Below, in pieces: positions 8,323 to 15,674 of a DNA stretch of 58,282 bases (position 1 is its first letter; the number at the start of each line of letters is the position of its first letter). Source of the stretch: Chloroflexota bacterium (lineage in GTDB: Bacteria > Chloroflexota > Anaerolineae > UBA2200); NCBI GenBank assembly GCA_014360905.1, contig JACIWW010000019.1:1-58282 (forward strand), read 5' to 3'. The translations under genes were made by a program, and so were the position numbers. The notes beneath the pieces are model-generated. The model was not told the DNA's origin and did no database searches. It saw only the letters and a list, made by a program, of their open reading frames with translations.

Positions 8323-9582
8323 ATGACCATGAAAGTGGAACCAAACAGGGTAGTTGTCACAGGGATGGGCGCTATTACGCCTGTAGGCATCGGCGTAGAG
8401 GAAACGTGGAGCGCATTACTGGCGGGACGCTCAGGCATAAGGCGCATCACACGCTTCGATGTGAGCAATTTCCCCACCCAATTCGCAGGTGAACTGCCAA
8501 ATTTTGACCCCAGGGATTTCATGGACTTTCGCGAGGCCAAACGCGCCGGCCGCTTTACGCAACTTGCCGTGGTCGCCACACAGCAAGCGATCCAGAATGC
8601 CGCCCTTGATTTATCCAAGGAAGACGCAACCCGCATTGGCGTAGAAATCGGCACAGCCATTGGAGGGATAGATCTCATCGAGGAGCAGAGCATCATCCTC
8701 CAACAGAAGGGACCGGGGCGCATTAATCCCACACTTGTCCCCGTGGTCATAGCGAATGCAGCACCTTGTCACATTGCGATCTCACTGGGCATCAAGGGTC
8801 CAACCAGTTGTCCTGTTGCTGCCTGCGCCACGGGCACAGTAGCCCTTGGCGAAGCCCTGCGCAAACTGCAACGAGGGGACGTGGAGGTTATGATTGCGGG
8901 AGGTACCGAAGCAGCTAACAGCCCCTTAGCATTGGCCGCTTTTAGCCGTCTGGGCGCATTGTCCACACGCAATGCGGATCCAGAAAAAGCTTGTCGTCCC
9001 TTCGATGCGCAACGCGATGGCACGGTGATGGGCGAGGGCGCAGCCGTGTTGGTGATGGAAACGCTGGAGCACGCAAAGCGACGAGGCGCACCTATCCTGG
9101 CTGAAGTGCTAGGGTACGGCTTTACCGAAGATGCCTACCACCTCGCCGCCCCTGATCCAACGGGAGATGGTGCAGCCAGAGCCATGTCCCTTGCTCTGGC
9201 CGATGCGGGCGTTGCTCCTGATGAAGTGGACTACATTGTGCCTCACGGCACCGCCACACCGCTGAACGATATCTCTGAGACCAGAGCCTGTAAAATCGTC
9301 TTTGGCGAACAGGCATACCACATTCCCATCAGTTCCAACAAATCCATGATCGGACACTTGCTGGGAGCAGCAGGCGCTATTTCCACTGTGATTGCCATCT
9401 TGGCGATCCGCGACGGTGTCGTTCCACCAACGATCAACTTGGATTACCCCGATCCCGAATGCGACCTAGACTATGTGCCCAACCAGGCCCGTCGCATCCG
9501 GGTGGACACCGCTATCGCCAATGCCTTCGGCTTTGGCGGCCAGAACGCCACCATCGTCGTCCGTCGAGCAGACATCACGTAG
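8323..9582 (+). CDS. fabF: Beta-ketoacyl-ACP synthase II
   Basis: Condensing enzyme of fatty-acid elongation that adds malonyl-ACP units to acyl-ACP. The thiolase-fold catalytic residues are all present: Cys168 in VAACATGT, His308 in VPHGTATPLND and His345 in SMIGHLLGAAGA. It is 419 aa, typical for FabF. AGGAG at 8314-8318 serves ATG 8323, or the in-frame ATG 8329 six bases later. No other fab gene lies nearby. plsX is the only other lipid gene in the window, near 37.5-38.5 kb. Confidence 0.94.
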   Translation: MTMKVEPNRVVVTGMGAITPVGIGVEETWSALLAGRSGIRRITRFDVSNFPTQFAGELPNFDPRDFMDFREAKRAGRFTQLAVVATQQAIQNAALDLSKEDATRIGVEIGTAIGGIDLIEEQSIILQQKGPGRINPTLVPVVIANAAPCHIAISLGIKGPTSCPVAACATGTVALGEALRKLQRGDVEVMIAGGTEAANSPLALAAFSRLGALSTRNADPEKACRPFDAQRDGTVMGEGAAVLVMETLEHAKRRGAPILAEVLGYGFTEDAYHLAAPDPTGDGAARAMSLALADAGVAPDEVDYIVPHGTATPLNDISETRACKIVFGEQAYHIPISSNKSMIGHLLGAAGAISTVIAILAIRDGVVPPTINLDYPDPECDLDYVPNQARRIRVDTAIANAFGFGGQNATIVVRRADIT

Positions 9583-9605
9583 AGCACTGGCCTTTTCGGC
9601 TAGCG

Positions 9606-9634
9606 TTGACTTTTGCCCCATGATAGGCTATACT
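9606..9634 (+). promoter_or_regulatory. Promoter of the candidate selenoprotein gene
   Basis: TTGACT (9606-9611) and TATACT (9629-9634) with 17-base spacing lie about 50 bases ahead of ATG 9683. The gene therefore appears to be transcribed independently of fabF, which ends at 9582. Confidence 0.65.
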
Positions 9635-9682
9635 TGTGCCTGGTCTTATCACACTCACATTGCAGGAACCAAGAGGGTAAGG

Positions 9683-10666
9683 ATGAGCAGGAATTGGATG
9701 CCGTTGAGATTGTTTCTGGCTTTGCTGCCAGTAGCAATAGCCTTGCTCGTGAGTACATGTAGTGCACCGACGCCCACTCCCACACCACAACCAACTGCTA
9801 CACCCAGGCCAACACCAACTCCTACGCCACGACCGCTTGACCTGGTGGTCCTGCATACGAACGATGTGCTGGGTTATACTGAACCTTGTGGCTGAAGGCC
9901 ACCGAAAGGAGGACTGGCTCGGCGAGCCAGTGTGATCAAAGCGACGCGCCAGCAATCAGCAAACACGCTGCTGCTGGATGCAGGCAACTCGATTTGGGGT
10001 GTGCAGCCTTTAACAGCGCAAAGCCAAGGCAAGGTGATCATTGATGGCATGAACCTGATGGGGTACAATGCCATGGCCATTGGCGATTTAGATTTGCAAC
10101 TGGGACCCGATGTCCTACGCCAACGCATAGCCGAGGCAAAATTTCCCATCCTTTCGGCCAATGTACTGCTTGCCAGCGAGAACAAACTGCTGGCCCAGCC
10201 CTATGTCTTGCTGCAAATGGGAGGCCATCAGGTGGGCATCATCGGATTGACCTGGGATGCTGCGGACTTGTCGTTGCCCCAAATCCAAGGGAAATTCATT
10301 CTACTGAAAGCAGAGGACGTGCTGGCTCGGTATGTGGCTGAGTTGGCGAAACAGGCTGATATCATCATTGTGCTATCCAACATGGGCTACGACGAAGATG
10401 TGCAACTTTCCTCATTAGTGCCGGGCATTGACCTCATCGTGGGTGGGCGCTCACGCATCCCCATGCCCCAGAGCTGGCGCAATAACCAGACGGGTACCCT
10501 AGTTGTTCAAGCAGGCTCGCAGGGAGAGTGGATTGGTCGCCGCACGCTGCATTTGGATAGCAAAGGTGTAGTCACCAACTATGCTGATGAATTAATCTAC
10601 CTGACAGATGACTTTGCCGATGACCCAGAGATGCGTGCATTTCTAGACAATTATCAAGCGCAGTAA
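9683..10666 (+). CDS. Metallophosphatase/5'-nucleotidase-like lipoprotein with in-frame TGA (candidate selenocysteine)
   Basis: Reading through one TGA (9893-9895) gives a 327-residue protein. The start has GAGGG at 9673-9677. Residues 7-25 form a signal sequence ending in VSTC, a weak lipobox with Cys26, followed by a Pro-Thr linker to about residue 52. Then comes LDLVVLHTNDVLGY, the start of a calcineurin-like/5'-nucleotidase fold, and EPCG followed by the TGA as residue 71. The frame continues with GGLARRAS and MGYNAMAIGDLDL, both family-like. As recalled, relatives read EPCGC here, so the TGA replaces a cysteine and would make a CGU redox motif. A hairpin fitting the bacterial SECIS model lies 17 bases after the TGA. 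A nonsense-mutated pseudogene is the alternative. Confidence 0.72.
9913..9931 (+). promoter_or_regulatory. SECIS-like hairpin after the in-frame TGA
   Basis: ACTGGCTC (9913-9920) pairs perfectly with GAGCCAGT (9924-9931), leaving the loop GGC. The loop begins 26 bases downstream of the TGA and its first two bases are G, which matches the published bacterial SECIS consensus as I recall it (small apical loop with G early in it, about 16-37 bases from UGA). The hairpin also encodes the conserved LARRAS segment, so part of the symmetry could be coincidental. Confidence 0.6.
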
Positions 10667-10707
10667 CGTCTGTTGAATTCCTATATCTCGACATAGAAGG
10701 GGAGGAT

Positions 10708-11634
10708 ATGAAATTTCTCGTCACTGGTGGAGCTGGTTTCATTGGTTCAGCCCTGGTCAACCGTTTGGTCGAACAAGGACATCATGTGCGTGTGCTGGAC
10801 GATCTGAGCGCCGGTGACCGCAACCGCTTGGATCCGCGCGCGGTCTTTACGCGGGGGGATATACGGGACATCCCCAAACTGTGGACCCTATTGAAGGGCG
10901 TGGATTGCGTTTATCACTTGGCTGCTCGTGTCTCCGTACCGGAATCTATCCTCTATCCGGTGGAGTACAACGAAGTCAACGTCGGAGGCACCGTGAGCCT
11001 GATGACCGCCGTGCGCGACGCACGGGTGAAGCGGGTGGTGTTCACCTCTTCGGGCGCTGCCTATGGGGAGCAAGCAGAACAGCCTGTCCGCGAGACGGCA
11101 ACCTTGAGGCCACAAAGCCCCTATGCGGTGAGCAAAATGGCTGCCGAGGGATACGTCCTGGCGCTTGGTGCGCTGTGGGGCATCGAGACGGTGATCCTGC
11201 GTGTCTTCAATGCCTATGGGCCGGGTCAGACCATCCCACCTACTCATGCACCTGTTATCCCCAAATTCCTGAAACAAATTCTCACTGGTGGCTCGCTGGT
11301 CATCTACAGCGATGGCAAGCAGAGCAGGGATTTCGTTTACGTCAGCGATGTGGTGGATGCTTTGATTGCTGCAGCAAAAGCCAGCAACATCGATCGGATG
11401 GTGATCAATGTCGGCAGTGGCCAGGAAGTGACGATCAATGCCTTAGTGCGTGCCATCGAGCGCGTGACCGGTCGCACGGCCCATTGCCTGTATAACGAGG
11501 CAGAGAGTGGGGGCGTCAGCCGATTGGTAGCAGATGTGGCTCTGGCTCGCGAGAAACTGGATTTCCGCCCGAAAGTGGATTTGGAGACGGGATTGAAGCG
11601 CATTCTCAAGGAGGATGAGCAGTTTCGCTCATAA
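10708..11634 (+). CDS. NAD-dependent sugar-nucleotide epimerase/dehydratase
   Basis: Extended short-chain dehydrogenase, 308 aa. The NAD-binding GGAGFIG is at residues 7-13, the catalytic Tyr139-x3-Lys143 in SPYAVSK, and the substrate-region motif RVFNAYGPGQ near 174. These match the UDP-glucose 4-epimerase/dTDP-glucose dehydratase group; the exact sugar cannot be assigned. GGGGAGG at 10698-10704 precedes ATG 10708. It is the last chromosomal gene before the tRNA-Arg integration site and probably supplies sugars to the glycan systems further along. Confidence 0.88.
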   Translation: MKFLVTGGAGFIGSALVNRLVEQGHHVRVLDDLSAGDRNRLDPRAVFTRGDIRDIPKLWTLLKGVDCVYHLAARVSVPESILYPVEYNEVNVGGTVSLMTAVRDARVKRVVFTSSGAAYGEQAEQPVRETATLRPQSPYAVSKMAAEGYVLALGALWGIETVILRVFNAYGPGQTIPPTHAPVIPKFLKQILTGGSLVIYSDGKQSRDFVYVSDVVDALIAAAKASNIDRMVINVGSGQEVTINALVRAIERVTGRTAHCLYNEAESGGVSRLVADVALAREKLDFRPKVDLETGLKRILKEDEQFRS

Positions 11635-11724
11635 AATGTAAGATGTAAAACGTAAGGCTTTGAAGCCCGCGCCCAGGATGCAGCATTTTTCCTCTTGTGG
11701 CGCTTTTTGTTATAATAGCATTGC

Positions 11725-11797
11725 GCCCCTGTAGCTCAGTGGACAGAGCAGCTGCCTTCTAAGCAGTCGGTCGGGCGTTCGAATCGCCCCAGGGGTG
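11725..11797 (+). tRNA. tRNA-Arg (TCT), left copy
   Basis: A 73-base cloverleaf: acceptor GCCCCTG pairing with CAGGGGT (one G-U), D-arm GCTC/GAGC, anticodon stem GCTGC/GCAGT with loop CTTCTAA (anticodon TCT at 11758-11760), and T-arm GGGCG-TTCGAAT-CGCCC. CCA is not encoded. A TATAAT at 11711-11716 lies eight bases upstream, so this copy has a recognisable -10 box. It is the left boundary of the integrated element. Confidence 0.93.
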
Positions 11798-11804
11798 CTA
11801 GATA
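11725..11804 (+). repeat. 80-bp direct repeat, left attachment site
   Basis: The sequence from the first base of tRNA-Arg through GCTAGATA is repeated without visible change at 17054-17133. It covers the whole tRNA plus seven downstream bases. With an integrase gene starting 62 bases inside it, this is the left att site of a tRNA-targeted element. Flanking bases differ outside the repeat, which fixes its limits. Confidence 0.9.
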
Positions 11805-11866
11805 GCAGATGTAGTAGTCTGCTGACAAGCCCCTACTACCTATTGTGGTGGTGGGGGTTTTGTCTT

Positions 11867-12793
11867 ATGGCAGAGTTGAAAAGAGACCAACTGCTTTCTG
11901 TTCTGCGCCAAACTGAACTAGCCCAGGACATCACCGCTTTTGTCGTGGACAGGCAGGCACGTGGACTAAGCCCCAGGACGTGTGAGTACTACAGCAAAGA
12001 GCTACGCCATTTACAAGCCTACCTCGAAGGGCGGGGGGTGCGGCGGGTACGGGACGTCACGGCTGACCACATCCGCCAATATCTGCTGCACCTGTCCCAG
12101 AGGGGACGCAATGCCGGCGGTTGCCATTGTGCCTATCGGGTAGCCAAGACTTTCCTGCGTTGGGCCTGGGCTGAGTACGGGCTTGCCCCGCCTTGCCCAA
12201 TTGCCAAAGTCACTGCCCCACGAGTGCCTCAGCAGCAATTAGACCCTGTGCCTTTGTCCAACCTCAAAGCGATGCTGGCAACCTGCGAACGGCACACGTT
12301 CCACGGCGACCGTGACCGAGCCATTTTGCTTTGCCTGCTGGACACGGGTGCGAGGGCATCCGAGTTTCTAGCCCTCGATGTGCGTGATGTCAACCTGAGC
12401 ACGGGAGCAGTCATCATCCGTCATGGCAAGGGCGGCAAGTTCAGGACCGCCTTCGTGGGGGCAAAGGCCAGGCGTGAACTGGTGCGCTATCTCAGGCATA
12501 GGAGCGATAGCGGCGCATTGTGGGTGACAATCGAGGGCAAGCGCCTTACGTATGCTGGCCTGCGCCAGGTTGTGCGGCGTCGGGCATTGGCAGCGGGCGT
12601 GCCTGTGCCTTCGCTGCATTCATTCAGGCGGGCCTTTGCGCTGGCCTGCCTGCGTGGTGGCATGGACGTTTACAGCCTGCAAAAGCTGATGGGCCACGCC
12701 GATTTGACAGTATTGAGGCGCTACCTGCAACAGAGCGAGGCCGATTTGCAGGCGGCACACGCCAAGAGCGGGCCAGTGGACAATCTGTTATAG
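11867..12793 (+). CDS. Tyrosine recombinase/integrase
   Basis: A 308-residue site-specific recombinase. An N-terminal SAM-like core-binding domain covers about residues 15-105 (LSPRTCEYYSKELRHLQAYL), and the catalytic domain about 125-295. The residues needed for strand cleavage are present: Arg163 in DTGARASEF, Lys in HGKGGKFR, His251 and Arg254 in HSFRR, His277 in LMGHADL and the nucleophile Tyr286 in RRYLQQ. ATG 11867 is preferred; the frame is open back to 11795 but that would overlap the tRNA. Its place just inside the left repeat identifies it as the integrase for tRNA-Arg. It resembles XerC/D-type elements' recombinases more than lambda integrase. Confidence 0.93.
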   Translation: MAELKRDQLLSVLRQTELAQDITAFVVDRQARGLSPRTCEYYSKELRHLQAYLEGRGVRRVRDVTADHIRQYLLHLSQRGRNAGGCHCAYRVAKTFLRWAWAEYGLAPPCPIAKVTAPRVPQQQLDPVPLSNLKAMLATCERHTFHGDRDRAILLCLLDTGARASEFLALDVRDVNLSTGAVIIRHGKGGKFRTAFVGAKARRELVRYLRHRSDSGALWVTIEGKRLTYAGLRQVVRRRALAAGVPVPSLHSFRRAFALACLRGGMDVYSLQKLMGHADLTVLRRYLQQSEADLQAAHAKSGPVDNLL

Positions 12794-12809
12794 AAAGGAG
12801 GTGAGAAAG

Positions 12810-13115
12810 GTGAACGCTGAGGCATTACTGGAACGCTACGGGGGCAAGGCACGACAGGTGCTAGAGAACGTCCGACCCATTGCCGAGAGCTACATTGACG
12901 CTTGTCTAGTTCTGGACTTGGACGCTGAGGATGCCGAAGATGCCATTCTAGCCCTGGCCGAGATGGAAGGCTGTCTATCCTGCCAGCACAGCCGAGCGCC
13001 CAGGAACGCCGAGGAAGCAGCACGCCAAAAAGGCTATTTGCCCGTGCAGATACGTAGCTGCGCCCTCGGCCTGTCGCAGGATGGATGCACAGCCCGCAAG
13101 CCGATAATCCCGTAG
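12810..13115 (+). CDS. Small Cys-containing protein of the element, unknown
   Basis: A 101-residue acidic protein. GTG 12810 is chosen because AAAGGAGGT (12795-12802) is properly spaced from it, whereas GTG 12801 touches the ribosome site. An alpha-helical N-terminal half (LLERYGGKARQVLENV, then DLDAEDAEDAILALAEME) is followed by CLSC and two further cysteines, which could bind a metal. It begins 16 bases after the integrase stop, so the two are probably co-transcribed. No family is recognised; a directionality or regulatory factor is possible. Confidence 0.65.
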   Translation: MNAEALLERYGGKARQVLENVRPIAESYIDACLVLDLDAEDAEDAILALAEMEGCLSCQHSRAPRNAEEAARQKGYLPVQIRSCALGLSQDGCTARKPIIP

Positions 13116-13283
13116 CAATTCGACCCGCTGCCCTGGCCTATCGCTGCCAGGGCACTAGGGTGCTTTGACGATTTTTGTGCTAAAATGATGATTGAGCGGG
13201 CAGCGTCCGACGGGACGCTTTGGGGCCAGTCTGCCCATACCAGGCTGGCCCACCGCTATCACAGTATGGGGGTGAAGCGGAAG

Positions 13284-13922
13284 ATGGAAAACGACATTCG
13301 AATTCCCGACTGGGCAGAAATCAAACGTATCCTTAAAAACCCGCAGGAGCGGTTTGTATGCATCGAACAAGACCTGGAGACTCCTGAAGGCACAAAACGA
13401 CATCAGGCTTCCTTTCGGGCCCAAGAGGAAGTGTATAAGGTTTTGAAGTCAGAGATAGCCGGCGAGGTCTATATCCGAGTATGCAGGGCAGGCGTACCTA
13501 AGAAAGCAATCGAGCTGATACTGGAGCGGCCTTCCGGGGTGATTCCCGGACATTTAGCAGACTTCCTATTTGACCTGATGCGGCGGGTATCCTACCTCAT
13601 TCTCCTAGAGGCGGTCAGGGCATATGGCGCAGAGCGGCGGCAACTGCGGCGAGATGCGGCAAGGCAAATTCCCCTAGATGCTACAACTGGTGAGGGTGAA
13701 GTGCCGCTGCACGAGGTCATAGCCGACCAAAGGGCTTGGACTAAACCTACCACCGACCTAGAGAGCCTCTTCGATGTCCTCACCGAACGGGAAGGCCAAG
13801 TGATAGTACTGCTAGCCCAGGGGTATGCGCAAGGAGAAATTGCTGACATCCTGGAAATATCCCCAGGGCGGGTCAGTCAAATAATGCGCCAGGTGCAGAT
13901 TAAATGTAAAATTGAGCCTTGA
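13284..13922 (+). CDS. Sigma-factor-like DNA-binding protein
   Basis: A 212-residue protein whose C-terminal 50 residues form a sigma-70 region-4/LuxR-type HTH (LTEREGQVIVLLAQGYAQGE, then IADILEISPGRVSQIMRQV). The middle has the helical, basic character of small phage sigma-like activators, but no clear region 2 (core-binding/-10) is seen. The start is uncertain: ATG 13284 or ATG 13266. A terminator follows at 13952-13991. By position it may activate the downstream ATPase operon of the element. ArpU-like late regulators are a comparable class. Confidence 0.68.
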   Translation: MENDIRIPDWAEIKRILKNPQERFVCIEQDLETPEGTKRHQASFRAQEEVYKVLKSEIAGEVYIRVCRAGVPKKAIELILERPSGVIPGHLADFLFDLMRRVSYLILLEAVRAYGAERRQLRRDAARQIPLDATTGEGEVPLHEVIADQRAWTKPTTDLESLFDVLTEREGQVIVLLAQGYAQGEIADILEISPGRVSQIMRQVQIKCKIEP

Positions 13923-13951
13923 ATTCACAAAATGCCCTAAACTTTCTGCCC

Positions 13952-13991
13952 TCCTCGTGTCCTTATAAGTAGAGGCACGAGGATTTTTTTT
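13952..13991 (+). terminator. Rho-independent terminator after the sigma-like gene
   Basis: TCCTCGTG (13952-13959) pairs with CACGAGGA (13976-13983) around a 16-base loop and is followed by eight T. The loop contains TTATAAG. It separates the integrase/sigma-like group from the ATPase group of the element. Confidence 0.8.
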
Positions 13992-14012
13992 AAAAAAGAG
14001 GAGGAGGGAGAA

Positions 14013-14273
14013 ATGGATTTTGAAACAGTCGTCACTTACGTCTCAGCAAGCGGGCGTCGCCTGCCTCTGATTGCCGCTCGGGGACTGCAGGCAGCATTGC
14101 CCGTCGTGCGAGAGGCATTGAATCAGCACTTGAGGCTGGCGCTCAGTTGCGAGGACCCCCTCGAATCTGAGTATATCGTTGGCGTGATGGAGCGAGCTCA
14201 GCGAATCACCGAGGAGGCGGCGGAACTGGCCAAAAAACAAGATACAACAAGATTGTCAGGAGGTGCGATATGA
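14013..14273 (+). CDS. Small helical protein of the element, unknown
   Basis: An 86-residue protein with a good ribosome site (GAGGAGGGAG ahead of ATG 14013). It is almost wholly helical: residues about 15-45 (RLPLIAARGLQAALPVVREA) and 50-75 (EYIVGVMERAQRITEEAAEL). No family is recognised. Its stop overlaps the next ATG (ATGA at 14270), and it leads the group ending in the replication-type ATPase, so it may be a replication accessory or dimerising regulator. Confidence 0.6.
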   Translation: MDFETVVTYVSASGRRLPLIAARGLQAALPVVREALNQHLRLALSCEDPLESEYIVGVMERAQRITEEAAELAKKQDTTRLSGGAI

Positions 14274-14467
14274 CTAAGACAATGCCCGCCGGCGGGCACG
14301 GCGGGCAAGGTGCAGGAGGCAGCCCTCATCCGACGGGCGGCCTGTACCCTGGCGCCAGTGGGTGTATGCCGAGCAGGTCATACAACTCGACACAGCAAGC
14401 GGCCAGCAGCTTCCGCTTTTCGGGGGTGCCCTATGACCAACTTACCTTTTACAATTTACACATCTGA
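14270..14467 (+). CDS. Short Gly-rich ORF overlapping the ATPase start (doubtful)
   Basis: A 65-codon frame begins at ATG 14270 inside the stop of the preceding gene, behind a strong AGGAGGTGCG site. It has low-complexity Gly/Ser content (PAGGHGGQGAGGSPH). It runs in a different frame from the ATPase and overlaps its first 35 bases. It may be a real small protein or simply a translated leader that carries ribosomes to ATG 14433. The composition argues against a folded product. Confidence 0.3.
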   Translation: MTKTMPAGGHGGQGAGGSPHPTGGLYPGASGCMPSRSYNSTQQAASSFRFSGVPYDQLTFYNLHI

Positions 14468-15416
14468 TACAATTTTAAATTCACAATGGTCAGAGCCAAC
14501 CTGGATTGTGCCACAGCTGATTCCGACAGGCTTGACCCTTTTGGCTGGTAGGCCCAAGAGCGGCAAATCTTGGTTGGGATTGCAAATCGCTCGGGCAGTC
14601 GGCGCAGGGGAGGAAATCTTGGGGCAGCCGGTCGAGAGGCGGCGGGTCCTGTACCTGGCGCTGGAAGACAACGCCCGGCGGCTGAAGGAGCGTATGGAGC
14701 GGCAGGGCTGGCCTGCCGGCCTAGATGTGGACTTTTTGCTTGCCAGCGATTTCCGCAAGCAGGTGGGAAGCCTTGCCCTCAAGGGCAAGTACGCCACAGC
14801 CGGCGCACAGCGATTGGCCAAATATATTGAGGCAATGGCGTACAGACTTATTGTAACGGACACGTTGAGCCGGGCAGGCCTGGGCGACCAATTGGCGCAC
14901 GATGAAATGGTCACCGCCTTGGAGCCCTTACAGGAATTAGCGCTCTCACTTGACTGCGCCTTTATTTTTCTAGACCACCACCACAAGGCCGTTGGCGACA
15001 CGCCTGATGCGGTATCACACGTCTTGGGCTCCACAGCCAAGGGCGCACTTGCCGATACCTTGCTTGCCCTCTACCGCAAACCAGGGGAGGTAGAGGCAAA
15101 ACTATGTGCCACAGGCCGAGACATTCGAGATATTGCTTTGCAGTTATGCTTTGATGACATGACTGGTTGCTGGCGTTTACTGGGCAAAGCGACGACTATC
15201 GAGCTTACGGAACGGCGGCAAGAAATCCTGGATGTCCTGGCAACTTTAGGCACCGCTACACTGAGCGACATCGCCAAATCCATCGGCCAGGATAAGAGCA
15301 ATACCAGCAAACGGTTGGCTGACTTGGTTGCTGCCGGCCTGGTGCGGCGAACCAGTCATCTTGGCATTGTGGCTTACGAGCTAGGGGACGCATTTGACGA
15401 AGCTATGGCAAGTTGA
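14433..15416 (+). CDS. RecA-fold AAA ATPase (AAA_25/RepA-like) with C-terminal winged helix
   Basis: A 327-residue protein. The Walker A motif GRPKSGKS is at residues 39-46, VLYLALEDNARRLKERM follows, and a Walker-B-type strand ends LIVTDTLSRA. Then come FIFLDHHHKA and a helix-turn-helix at the C-terminus (ATLSDIAKSIGQDKSNTSKR, about 275-300). This arrangement belongs to plasmid and phage replication ATPases related to hexameric RepA helicase. The start is uncertain: ATG 14433 is taken, though the frame is open to GTG 14310 and 41 more residues. The twin repeat arrays begin 21 bases after its stop, as expected for an origin beside its initiator or helicase gene. Confidence 0.8.
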   Translation: MTNLPFTIYTSDTILNSQWSEPTWIVPQLIPTGLTLLAGRPKSGKSWLGLQIARAVGAGEEILGQPVERRRVLYLALEDNARRLKERMERQGWPAGLDVDFLLASDFRKQVGSLALKGKYATAGAQRLAKYIEAMAYRLIVTDTLSRAGLGDQLAHDEMVTALEPLQELALSLDCAFIFLDHHHKAVGDTPDAVSHVLGSTAKGALADTLLALYRKPGEVEAKLCATGRDIRDIALQLCFDDMTGCWRLLGKATTIELTERRQEILDVLATLGTATLSDIAKSIGQDKSNTSKRLADLVAAGLVRRTSHLGIVAYELGDAFDEAMAS

Positions 15417-15428
15417 CAATTTATATAT

Positions 15429-15518
15429 GCTTATATAGTTACCATACTTACCATAGCTACCACGGCTACCATAGTTACCATAGCTACCACAGCGTGGTAG
15501 CTGTGGTAGGTGTGGTAG
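15429..15518. repeat. Array A: nine 9-bp units, six forward and three inverted, with AT-rich flank
   Basis: After the flank GCTTATATA (15429-15437) come six units GTTACCATA, CTTACCATA, GCTACCACG, GCTACCATA, GTTACCATA, GCTACCACA (15438-15491). Three reverse-oriented units GCGTGGTAG, CTGTGGTAG, GTGTGGTAG follow (15492-15518). The last three forward units can fold on the inverted three: GCTACCAC-AGC-GTGGTAGC is perfect, and outer units pair with occasional wobble. This suits an iteron origin, an operator cluster or a structured RNA. It is not a CRISPR, because no spacers exist. Confidence 0.85.
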
Positions 15519-15584
15519 GCACTTATGTAGGGAACCGAGATGAGCCACTATCTAGGTAGGTTGCCTAGTAGACATTTTATACAG

Positions 15585-15674
15585 GCTTATATAGCTACAA
15601 TACCTACAACACCTACAATGGCTACAACAGCTACAACAGCTACAACGGCGTTGTAGGTGTTGTAAGCGTTGTAG
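15585..15674. repeat. Array B: sister array of nine 9-bp units
   Basis: The same GCTTATATA flank (15585-15593) precedes six forward units GCTACAATA, CCTACAACA, CCTACAATG, GCTACAACA, GCTACAACA, GCTACAACG (15594-15647). Three inverted units GCGTTGTAG, GTGTTGTAA, GCGTTGTAG follow (15648-15674). The start is exactly 156 bases after the start of array A. Every unit has ACAA where array A has ACCA, and the inverted units change to match, so pairing is kept. The centre folds as CTACAAC-GGC-GTTGTAG. Confidence 0.85.

Noticed and set aside
9893-9895. Separate genes: a 70-codon lipoprotein fragment and a downstream gene starting at GTG 9932
   Set aside because: Both parts are in one frame with no other stop between them, and together they form one family-like protein (EPCG then GGLARRAS). 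The GTG at 9932 would cut off conserved residues and sits in the hairpin with no suitable ribosome site.
15414-15500. Readthrough of the ATPase TGA into array A as a second selenoprotein
   Set aside because: The frame after the stop encodes only repetitive Val-Thr-Ile/Ala-Thr-Thr units and stops in the inverted units. No conserved residue or SECIS-like position supports it.
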